Positions 1 to 5,134 of a stretch of 5,779 bases of DNA are shown piece after piece. Within the stretch, counting starts at the first letter, position 1. The number at the start of each line of letters is the position of its first letter. Source of the stretch: an uncultured Collinsella sp. (GTDB lineage Bacteria; Actinomycetota; Coriobacteriia; Coriobacteriales; Coriobacteriaceae); contig USFK01000107.1 in NCBI GenBank assembly GCA_900553935.1, forward strand, positions 1 to 5,779, given 5' to 3'. The notes below the pieces were generated by a model, which saw only the letters and a program-made list of their open reading frames with translations, had not been told where the DNA came from and did not search any database. The translations under genes were made by a program, and so were the position numbers.

Positions 1-1165
1 TGTCAGCGATGCGGCATTCGGGTGCGAGGCGTTGCATCATGTCGTTGTTGGCGAGCGCGTTGTCGTGGCCCCTGGTGGCGCCGGCGGCTTGGGCAACACG
101 CACTTTGTGACGTCGGTGCGCCGCGCGCCCGCGTTTGCTCAGCTGGGCGAACCGGCAGAGGAGCACTGGATTGAGCTCGAGATGAAGCTTATGGCCGATG
201 CCGCACTCGTGGGCTTTCCCTCGGTGGGTAAGTCATCGCTCATTGCGCGCATGAGTGCCGCCCGCCCCAAGATTGCTGACTACCCGTTTACCACGCTCGT
301 GCCCAATCTGGGCATGGTGCGTGCCGGCGAATATTCTTATGTCGTTGCCGACGTCCCCGGTCTTATCGAGGGCGCGAGCGAAGGCAAGGGCCTGGGTCAC
401 CAGTTCTTGCGCCACATTGAGCGTACGGCCCTGATCATGCATGTCGTCGACATGACGGGCGGTTTTGAGGATCGCGATCCGGTTGAGGACTATCGCATCA
501 TCAACCGCGAGCTCGAGCAGTATGGCGCCGAGCTTTCGGAGCGTCCGCAGATCGTTGTCGCCAACAAGTGCGACGCGCCGGGCACGGCCGATAAGATTGC
601 CGACCTCAAGCGCGCAGCGCTCGACGATGGACATATGTTCTTTGCCGTGTCCGCCGTGACGGGCGCCGGTCTCAATACGTTGATGCTTGCCGTAGGTGAG
701 CAGGTGGCCAAGCTCCGCGCCGAGCTGGCGGTCTCCGATGAACCGGTCGACCTGCGCGACGATGAGTGGGAGCGCCGCCGTCTGCAGCGTGAGAAGCGTT
801 TCCGCATTGTCCAGGAAGAGCCCGGTGCCTTCCGCGTGGTCGGTCGTGCCATCGAGCGCATGGTCATCCAGACCGACTGGGAAAACGAGGAAGCCGTTAT
901 TTACCTGCAGCATAAGTTTGCGCGTATGGGTGTTGACGACGCGCTCGAGAAGGCCGGTTGCCGTGCGGGCGACGAGGTCCGCATTTGCCAGCGCGCCTTT
1001 GACTTTGAGGGCGCCGAGGACTTCTCGGAGTACGAGGAGCTCGAGGATGCTGGCGAGGACGTTGCCGTTGAGGCCATTGACGTGGCCGATGCTGCGGATG
1101 AGGGCGTCGAGGTTGTTGATGCGGCGGATGCCGCGGACGATGCCGAGACCTCGGAGAGCGAGTAA
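1..1165 (+). CDS. obgE: Obg family GTPase, 5' partial (C-terminal ~387 residues)
   Basis: Ribosome-associated GTPase needed for late 50S maturation; the family also binds ppGpp. The reading frame is open from base 2 to the TAA at 1163-1165, so the gene enters from the left. About 70 codons precede the G domain, against roughly 158 residues in complete Obg proteins, so close to 90 N-terminal residues are missing. The end of the glycine-rich Obg fold is visible as GGAGGLGN near base 75-100. GTPase motifs are intact: G1 GFPSVGKSS (212-238), G2 in YPFTT (from 281), G3 DVPG (350-361), G4 NKCD (563-574) and G5 SAV (from 650). An OCT domain follows (about 797-1009), then an acidic Ala/Asp/Glu/Val-rich tail of about 50 residues (1015-1162). 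The TTG at 32 is internal, not a start. It is the first visible gene of the nadD-yqeK-rsfS operon; nadD starts 3 bases after its stop. The family assignment is secure. Confidence 0.97.
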   Translation, partial: VSDAAFGCEALHHVVVGERVVVAPGGAGGLGNTHFVTSVRRAPAFAQLGEPAEEHWIELEMKLMADAALVGFPSVGKSSLIARMSAARPKIADYPFTTLVPNLGMVRAGEYSYVVADVPGLIEGASEGKGLGHQFLRHIERTALIMHVVDMTGGFEDRDPVEDYRIINRELEQYGAELSERPQIVVANKCDAPGTADKIADLKRAALDDGHMFFAVSAVTGAGLNTLMLAVGEQVAKLRAELAVSDEPVDLRDDEWERRRLQREKRFRIVQEEPGAFRVVGRAIERMVIQTDWENEEAVIYLQHKFARMGVDDALEKAGCRAGDEVRICQRAFDFEGAEDFSEYEELEDAGEDVAVEAIDVADAADEGVEVVDAADAADDAETSESE

Positions 1166-1168
1166 GCC

Positions 1169-1846
1169 ATGTCGCTGCGCGGTGGAATCGGTTTGCCCGA
1201 GCTGCCCATAAAAGAGGGCAAAGAGTTTCGGCTTGGCATTATGGGCGGCACATTCGACCCGATTCATTACGGGCACCTGGTGACCGCCGAGCAGGCGCGC
1301 GAGTCGCTCGACTTGGACGCTGTGCTCTTTATGCCGGCGGGCTCTCCTGCCTTTAAGCTTGACAAGCCGGTGACGCCTGCCGAGGACCGTTACGCCATGA
1401 CGGTCCTCGCCACCGCCGCGAACCCGGCCTTTTTGGCAAGCCGCTTCGAGATCGATCGTGCCGGTGTCACCTACACAGCCGATACGCTGCGTGCCCTTCG
1501 CGACTTTTACCCGCCGCAGGTAAAGCTCTACTTTATTACGGGCGCCGACGCGATTATCGATATTGTGACCTGGCATGATGCCGAACGAATCGCTGAGCTT
1601 GCTACCTTTATTGCGGCGACACGACCGGGCTTTGATATCGATACGGCGCGTGCCCGAATCAAAGAGTCGGGGCTGCCGTTCGACGTGCGCTATATTCAGA
1701 TTCCGGCGCTGGCGATCAGCTCGACGAACATTCGCAAGCGAGTTGCCCGCGGTATGAGCGTGCGCTATCTTACGAGCGAGTCCGTGCTCGGCTACATTCG
1801 CAAACGCAGGCTCTATGCCGATTTGGGCCAAGAAGATTTTGAGTGA
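1169..1846 (+). CDS. nadD: Nicotinate-nucleotide adenylyltransferase
   Basis: Cytoplasmic enzyme of NAD biosynthesis that joins nicotinate mononucleotide and ATP to give deamido-NAD and pyrophosphate. The 225-residue product carries the nucleotidyltransferase fingerprint GGTFDPIHYGHL at residues 26-37 (the GxFDPxHxGH class motif) and ISSTNIR at 183-189, the second signature of the family. The central stretch with AGVTYTADTLR and FITGADAI also matches bacterial NadD. The chosen ATG lies 3 bases after the obg stop; a GGAG inside the obg end sits about 12 bases upstream, slightly far, so translational coupling is likely. This start adds about 20 residues before the usual first beta strand (RLGIMGG). 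TTG at 1193 is a possible alternative start; either way the enzyme core is complete. It has the same reading frame as obg and as yqeK downstream. Confidence 0.96.
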   Translation: MSLRGGIGLPELPIKEGKEFRLGIMGGTFDPIHYGHLVTAEQARESLDLDAVLFMPAGSPAFKLDKPVTPAEDRYAMTVLATAANPAFLASRFEIDRAGVTYTADTLRALRDFYPPQVKLYFITGADAIIDIVTWHDAERIAELATFIAATRPGFDIDTARARIKESGLPFDVRYIQIPALAISSTNIRKRVARGMSVRYLTSESVLGYIRKRRLYADLGQEDFE

Positions 1847-1858
1847 TGGGGGTCTACG

Positions 1859-2467
1859 TTGTCGGTAGAGGATCAGTTTGAGGGCGATGAGCACGCGCTG
1901 CTCAAGCGCATTCAAGAGCTGCTCGATGTTCGAATGAAGGATAAGCGCAAGCGCTATGTGCATTCGCTGGGTGTTGCCGAGACCGCACTTCATCTGGCCG
2001 AGGTCTACGGCGTTGACCGCTTTGATGCCGCTGCTGCCGGTCTGATCCACGACTGGGACAAAGTGCTCTCCGACGACGAGCTGGTTACGCGCGCTCTGCA
2101 TTACGGCATTAAGATTGCCGGCTCTCCTTCCGCCGCGACGCCGCTTTTGCATGGTCCTGTTGCCGCCTATGAGCTTCCGCAGCTTTTCCCCGAGTTGTCG
2201 CCTGCTGTTTTCCAGGCTGTCGACCGTCACACCGTTGGCGCCTGCGACATGACGCCGCTCGATATGGTGGTCTTTGTGGCCGATGCCATCGAGCCCAACC
2301 GCCATGGTGATTATGCCATCGCGCTGCGCAAGATGGTGGGGGAGTCGACGCTTGACGAGTTGTTCTTCTCCTGTTTTGCGCAGGGTCTGGTCTACGTGAT
2401 CCAGTCCGGGCGTTATCTTTATCCCACGGCTATTACGATTTACAACCATTACGCCCAGCTGCGCTAG
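1859..2467 (+). CDS. yqeK: HD-domain protein YqeK, probable Ap4A hydrolase
   Basis: YqeK-family HD hydrolase; characterised members cleave diadenosine tetraphosphate symmetrically to two ADP. The 202-residue product shows the metal-binding set expected for the family: H35 in KRYVHSLGVAETA, the H64-D65 pair in AGLIHDWDK, H98 in LLHGPVAAYEL, H124 in the VDRHTVG segment and D142 in FVADAIEPNR. The start is a TTG, the first possible start after the nadD TGA (1844-1846), with a G-rich GGGGG about 6 bases upstream; the next in-frame ATG is codon 26 and would cut the first helix. It lies in the same frame as nadD, separated by one stop and four sense codons. nadD-yqeK adjacency is common, and fused forms occur in some mollicutes. 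Function comes from family knowledge; the sequence itself shows an intact HD site. Confidence 0.93.
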   Translation: MSVEDQFEGDEHALLKRIQELLDVRMKDKRKRYVHSLGVAETALHLAEVYGVDRFDAAAAGLIHDWDKVLSDDELVTRALHYGIKIAGSPSAATPLLHGPVAAYELPQLFPELSPAVFQAVDRHTVGACDMTPLDMVVFVADAIEPNRHGDYAIALRKMVGESTLDELFFSCFAQGLVYVIQSGRYLYPTAITIYNHYAQLR

Positions 2468-2495
2468 CTCGGGTGTGTCTAGAAAGAGGTATTCC

Positions 2496-2951
2496 ATGGC
2501 CGATGAGACCATGACCGACGAGCAGATTCTTGAAGGTGTGGAGCACAAGAGCTTCGTTGCCACGTCCGACCGCACCGCTGCCTCGCTGTCCACGAGCGGT
2601 GTCGCCGCCGAGGATGTCGCCCGCGCCGCCGCGCAGGCCGCCTACGACAAGAAAGGCGAGGACGTGCAGGTGCTCGATCTGACCGAGCTCTCCGACGTGT
2701 GCGATTACTTTGTGCTCGCCACCGGTACCAATAACCGTCAGGTCGATTCGATCGTCGACGAGATCGAGGAGAAGGTCGCCGAGGCTTGCGGCGAGCATCC
2801 GTTCTCCATCGAGGGCCGTGAGCAGAAGACCTGGATGCTCATGGACTACGGTTCGGTTGTCGTCCACGTCTTCACTCCCGAAGCCCGCGACTTCTACCGC
2901 CTTGAAAAGCTCTGGGGTGACGCCCCCCAGCTTCCCCTCGACCTCCTCTAG
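2496..2951 (+). CDS. rsfS: Ribosomal silencing factor RsfS
   Basis: RsfS (Iojap/YbeB family) binds ribosomal protein uL14 on the 50S subunit and blocks joining with 30S, lowering translation when nutrients are scarce. The core runs from about residue 37 to 145. It includes AYDKKGEDVQVLDL, CDYFVLATGTNNRQVDSI, the W/MLMDYG strand, VVVHVF and the closing FYRLEKLWGDAP, all typical of the family. I chose ATG 2496 because AAAGAGG ends about 6 bases upstream. An upstream in-frame GTG at 2475 lacks such a site and would place the ribosome-binding site inside the gene. The product has 151 residues against about 115-120 usually; the extra length is an N-terminal, low-hydrophobicity extension (residues 1-36). 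The gene ends with two adjacent TAG stops (2949-2954) and is last in the obg operon, 28 bases after yqeK. Confidence 0.95.
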   Translation: MADETMTDEQILEGVEHKSFVATSDRTAASLSTSGVAAEDVARAAAQAAYDKKGEDVQVLDLTELSDVCDYFVLATGTNNRQVDSIVDEIEEKVAEACGEHPFSIEGREQKTWMLMDYGSVVVHVFTPEARDFYRLEKLWGDAPQLPLDLL

Positions 2952-2993
2952 TAGTTCATTTGGGACGGGCTTTTTAGCTAACCTCTACCGTTC

Positions 2994-3035
2994 GCCGGGC
3001 AGTTGCATCATTCGCAGCTGCCCGGCTTTCTTTTT
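2994..3035 (+). terminator. Intrinsic terminator of the obg-nadD-yqeK-rsfS operon
   Basis: A 13-bp stem pairs 2994-3006 with 3014-3026. It has one G-U wobble, a GCCGGGCAG core, and a 7-base loop at 3007-3013. It is followed directly by a T-rich tract (TTTCTTTTT, 3027-3035). The hairpin lies 43 bases after the rsfS stop and 20 bases before the end of convergent dinB. The T tract exists only in the + direction, so it serves the obg operon. Read on the - strand, the hairpin is preceded by A residues and has no T tract after it. Confidence 0.92.
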
Positions 3036-3045
3036 GTCATAGGGA

Positions 3046-4260
3046 CTAATCGTTGAAGCGGGATTGGCGGCCGAAGGATAGGGCAGTGTCGCCGAACTTG
3101 TCTCGGACGGCGTCGATAGCGACTGAGAGGTCGCGACGGTCGCTGGATTGGGCGCCGCGATCATCGACTTCACAGAACAGGTCGGTCTGGATGCCGCCCT
3201 GATGATCGAAGTCGCTCATGCCGATGCCCGCCAGGCGCACATGCATGCCTTCCTGCCAGATGTTGTCGAGCAGCTCGAGCGCCACCGCCACAAAGATGTT
3301 CTCATCGTCGGTCGGATGAGGCAGCCGGCGCTGTGCCGAGCGACCGCTTCCATACGAATACTTGAGCTTGAGCGTCACCGTGGCGCCCGTCAGTCCCTGA
3401 CGGCGCAGGCGGCGTCCCACTGACTCGCCCAACAGCGCAATCGCCGCTTCGATGTCCCCGCGCTCAGTCAAATCTTTCGCAAAGGTGCGCTCATTGCTCA
3501 CCGATTTAACCTCGCGCTCTTCATCGAGACTCGTGACTTCGGAGATTTCAAGTCCCAGCGCACGCTGACGCATACGTTCGCCGTTGACGCCAAAAATAGA
3601 GGCCAAGGTGGATTCCGGCGCGCGTGACAGCTCGCCGAGCGTGTAGATGCGCATACGGCGCAGTCGCTCCTCGGCCGAGCGCCCGATGCCGCTCATGGCA
3701 GATACCGGCAGCGCGGCCAAAAAGCGCTGCTCGGTTCCGGGGCGCACGATGGTCAGCCCAAACGGCTTATCACGCTCGCTTGCGATCTTTGCGACCGTCT
3801 TGTTGCAGCCCACGCCAATGGAGCAGGTCACTCCCAGCGCTGCCACGCGGTCGCTTATACGCCGCGCAACCAGTAGCGGGTCTTCGGGCGCAAAGCGACC
3901 CGGTGTGATATCGATAAAGGCTTCGTCGATGGATACGCGCTCAACGCGCGGCGTCTCCTCGGCAAGAATTGCCATGACCTGCGCGCTCACCTCGCGGTAG
4001 CGATCAAAGTGCCCGTGCGTCCAAATGGCTTGCGGGCACAAGCGCCGCGCCTCGGCCGAGGCCATGGCAGAGTGCACGCCAAAGCGACGCGCCTCATACG
4101 AACACGTGGACACGACGCCACGCGAATCGGCGTCTCCGCCCACGATGAGCGGCTTTCCGCGCCACTCGGGGTGGTCGAGCATCTCCACGCTCGCAAAAAA
4201 CGCATCGAGGTCCATGAGGCCCACCGCCGGACCCGTCCAGGGGGGCGGCGTGACGCCCAT
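3046..4260 (-). CDS. dinB: DNA polymerase IV (Y-family, DinB)
   Basis: Error-prone translesion DNA polymerase. Numbering from the upstream ATG (4299), the palm residues are D30 in MDLDAFFASVE and D125-E126 in SIDEAF, with steric-gate F35 and the nucleotide-contact motif SYEARRFGV (68-75). A helix-hairpin-helix thumb follows (about 197-225, LPVSAMSGIG), then a little-finger domain (about 255-365). QTDLF at 371-375 fits the QxxLF sliding-clamp-binding pentapeptide. All catalytic residues are present, which separates it from inactive ImuB-type relatives. I place the start at ATG 4258-4260 (404 residues): GAGG lies 5 bases upstream, while the 4299 ATG has no ribosome-binding site, sits at the predicted transcription start, and adds 13 codons including AGA and ACA, which look unlike the rest of the gene. 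The 417-residue form remains possible. It is convergent with rsfS, divergent from rpsP, and stands alone. Confidence 0.95.
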   Translation of the reverse strand: MGVTPPPWTGPAVGLMDLDAFFASVEMLDHPEWRGKPLIVGGDADSRGVVSTCSYEARRFGVHSAMASAEARRLCPQAIWTHGHFDRYREVSAQVMAILAEETPRVERVSIDEAFIDITPGRFAPEDPLLVARRISDRVAALGVTCSIGVGCNKTVAKIASERDKPFGLTIVRPGTEQRFLAALPVSAMSGIGRSAEERLRRMRIYTLGELSRAPESTLASIFGVNGERMRQRALGLEISEVTSLDEEREVKSVSNERTFAKDLTERGDIEAAIALLGESVGRRLRRQGLTGATVTLKLKYSYGSGRSAQRRLPHPTDDENIFVAVALELLDNIWQEGMHVRLAGIGMSDFDHQGGIQTDLFCEVDDRGAQSSDRRDLSVAIDAVRDKFGDTALSFGRQSRFND

Positions 4261-4274
4261 GGCATCCTCATAAC

Positions 4275-4288
4275 CGTATGTATGTTCG
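4275..4288 (-). promoter_or_regulatory. Partial LexA-like (SOS) operator candidate upstream of dinB
   Basis: On the - strand this reads CGAACATACATACG. Compared with the Gram-positive LexA palindrome CGAACATATGTTCG, 11 of 14 positions agree: the left half-site CGAAC is perfect and the right half is degenerate. It sits between the predicted dinB transcription start (about 4299) and the preferred dinB start codon (4260), a position from which a repressor could act. DinB is commonly SOS-controlled. With only one good half-site the match is weak. Confidence 0.3.
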
Positions 4289-4305
4289 CGTCTTTCCATG
4301 TCATG

Positions 4306-4311
4306 AGTATA
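4306..4311 (-). promoter_or_regulatory. dinB: Candidate -10 element of dinB
   Basis: On the - strand this reads TATACT, five of six matches to TATAAT, and would start transcription near 4299. I find no convincing -35 hexamer 16-18 bases upstream (the region is CGCACC-like) and no extended -10 TG. The promoter may be weak, activator-dependent or spurious. Confidence 0.35.
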
Positions 4312-4343
4312 CCGCGCAGCTCATGTGGGGTGCGTGTATGTGC

Positions 4344-4371
4344 TTGCAAATCCCGAATTCTTGTCTAAGAT
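4344..4371 (+). promoter_or_regulatory. Candidate promoter of the rpsP-khpA-rimM-trmD operon
   Basis: TTGCAA (4344-4349) is followed after 16 bases by TAAGAT (4366-4371); each hexamer matches four of six bases of the sigma-70 consensus. The start would fall at about 4378, giving a leader of about 120 bases before rpsP. Support comes from position: the first stem of the leader structure begins at 4380, and the surrounding DNA is the most AT-rich in the window. No other pair in this gap looks better. Confidence 0.4.
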
Positions 4372-4379
4372 ATGGATTT

Positions 4380-4437
4380 GCCCTCGACTACACCGAAGAA
4401 GTTGGTCTCACGGACTTCACCTGTCCGCGTCGATGGC
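4380..4437 (+). ncRNA. Candidate structured rpsP leader RNA (three-way junction)
   Basis: Pairing read by eye gives three helices. P1 joins 4380-4388 to 4429-4437, 8 of 9 pairs with one C-U mismatch. P2 joins 4392-4396 to 4402-4406, five pairs including one G-U, with loop AGAAG. P3 joins 4411-4415 to 4423-4427, five Watson-Crick pairs with loop TTCACCT. Junction linkers are 3, 4 and 1 bases. The two loops could make a short contact (GAA 4398-4400 with TTC 4416-4418). A competing hairpin, 4398-4402 with 4414-4418, would break P2 and P3. The location in the 5' leader of a ribosomal-protein operon suggests autoregulation, but no covariation has been tested and I cannot name a matching leader class. 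Confidence 0.4.
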
Positions 4438-4447
4438 GTATTATGTT

Positions 4448-4481
4448 CAACTGTTTGTTTGTAGTTGCAGCCTAAAGCTGC
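4448..4481 (+). promoter_or_regulatory. Hairpins between leader junction and rpsP ribosome-binding site
   Basis: GCAGC (4467-4471) pairs with GCTGC (4477-4481) around the loop CTAAA, ending 6 bases before the Shine-Dalgarno sequence. Just upstream, CAACT (4448-4452) can pair with AGTTG (4463-4467) around a T/G-rich 10-base loop. The two stems share base 4467 and could stack if one pair is lost. There is no T tract, so this is not a terminator as read. A role in rpsP translation is inference from position. Confidence 0.3.
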
Positions 4482-4487
4482 TTGGTT

Positions 4488-4503
4488 GGAGGAGTTTCCT
4501 TTG
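4488..4503 (+). promoter_or_regulatory. rpsP: Ribosome-binding site of rpsP with TTG start
   Basis: GGAGGAG (4488-4494), the strongest Shine-Dalgarno sequence in the window, is 6 bases from the TTG start at 4501-4503 and decides that start. Its AGGA (4490-4493) can pair with TCCT (4497-4500) over a 3-base loop, with two more G-U pairs reaching the start codon, so the site could be partly masked. Confidence 0.8.
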
Positions 4504-4842
4504 GCAGTCAAGATTCGCCTTGCTCGTCACGGCGCTAAGAAGCGTCCGTACTACCGTGTCGTCGTCGCCGATTCCCGCGCCCCGCGTGACGGTCGTATCA
4601 TCGAGGAGGTTGGCCGCTACAACCCGATGACCGCCCCCAAGACCATCAACCTCGACCTCGAGAAGATCGCCGACTGGCAGTCCAAGGGCGCTCAGCTCAC
4701 CGACGCCGTCGCCGCTCTGGTCAAGGCCGCCAACGAGGGCGAGAAGACCGAGACCGTCGTCAAGAAGTCCAAGAAGCAGCTCGCCAAAGAGGCCGAGGCC
4801 GCTAAGGCTGCCGCTGAGGCCGCTGAGGGCGCCGAGGAGTAA
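4501..4842 (+). CDS. rpsP: 30S ribosomal protein bS16
   Basis: Structural protein of the small ribosomal subunit that helps fold the 5' domain of 16S rRNA. The 113-residue product opens with MAVKIRLARHGAKKRPYYRV, continues VVADSRAPRDGRIIEEVGRYNP and reaches DWQSKGAQLTDAV, the conserved bS16 body (about residues 1-78). A Lys/Ala/Glu-rich tail (about 79-113) follows; it is probably a helix or disordered, and makes the protein longer than the usual 80-90 residues. The start is TTG 4501, fixed by GGAGGAG 6 bases upstream; a longer frame from TTG 4465 would translate the ribosome-binding site and leader. It is the first gene of rpsP-khpA-rimM-trmD. Its last codons contain GAGGAG, which serves as the ribosome-binding site of khpA. 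Confidence 0.97.
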   Translation: MAVKIRLARHGAKKRPYYRVVVADSRAPRDGRIIEEVGRYNPMTAPKTINLDLEKIADWQSKGAQLTDAVAALVKAANEGEKTETVVKKSKKQLAKEAEAAKAAAEAAEGAEE

Positions 4843-4845
4843 ATC

Positions 4846-5130
4846 GTGCCTGAGGTTGACGCTGCACAGCTCGAGGGTGAGGCAATGCTCTCAGATCGCA
4901 TCGCCGATCTCGTCGAATATCTCGTTGTTCAGATCGTCGACGACCCGGATTCCGTGAGCCTTGAGGTCATCGATGGTGACGACGCCTCTACGATCGAGGT
5001 TTCTGTCGCCGAGGATGACGTCGCTAAGGTCATCGGCCGTCGTGGCCGTACCATCAAGGCCATTCGCACGCTCGCCCGTGCACTGGCCGCTCGCCTCGAC
5101 ACTGCTGTCGAGGTAGAGGTTCTGGGCTAG
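4846..5130 (+). CDS. khpA: KH-domain RNA-binding protein KhpA
   Basis: Small single-KH protein (YlqC/KhpA family) encoded between rpsP and rimM; characterised members bind RNA, often with KhpB/Jag, and influence cell division and envelope growth. The 94-residue product has helix DRIADLVEYLVVQIVDDP (about 17-34), then the KH core with the GxxG loop GRRG at 64-67 in KVIGRRGRTIKAIRTL, the RNA-contact element. Two starts are plausible. GTG 4846 has GAGGAG (4834-4839) 6 bases upstream. ATG 4885 (codon 14) has GAGGG 7 bases upstream and gives 81 residues, nearer the usual 75-80. I keep the GTG because of its close fit to the rpsP end. The symbol follows gene position and KH architecture. Confidence 0.92.
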   Translation: MPEVDAAQLEGEAMLSDRIADLVEYLVVQIVDDPDSVSLEVIDGDDASTIEVSVAEDDVAKVIGRRGRTIKAIRTLARALAARLDTAVEVEVLG

Positions 5131-5134
5131 GACC

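Noticed and set aside
32..34. TTG as the start of obg
   Set aside because: The frame is open to the left edge with Obg-like residues before it, so it is an internal leucine codon in a truncated gene.
2475..2495. Upstream GTG for rsfS
   Set aside because: It has no Shine-Dalgarno sequence and overlaps the strong AAAGAGG site that serves ATG 2496.
233..2593. A 786-codon open frame on the - strand, antisense to obg, nadD and yqeK
   Set aside because: It is in exact codon register with all three sense genes, so its stops can arise only from sense codons TCA, CTA or TTA, which are rare here. It ends precisely at a TCA serine codon (233-235) inside the Obg Walker A motif. The translation shows no recognisable domain.
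2994..3035. Hairpin as a bidirectional terminator that also ends dinB
   Set aside because: On the - strand the stem is followed by GAACGGTAGAGG, with no T tract.
3148..4368. Several + strand frames of 80-120 codons inside dinB, and a - strand frame at 3987-4349
   Set aside because: They are frame shadows of dinB: no ribosome-binding sites, arginine/serine-biased translations, no motifs, while dinB shows every catalytic motif.
4278..4475. Short + strand open frames across the dinB-rpsP gap
   Set aside because: They have no ribosome-binding site or family match and cross the candidate promoters and leader structure; nothing suggests coding.
4465..4500. Upstream TTG extending rpsP by 12 codons
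   Set aside because: It would translate through the leader hairpin and the GGAGGAG site. The S16 N-terminus MAVKIRLAR begins exactly at TTG 4501.
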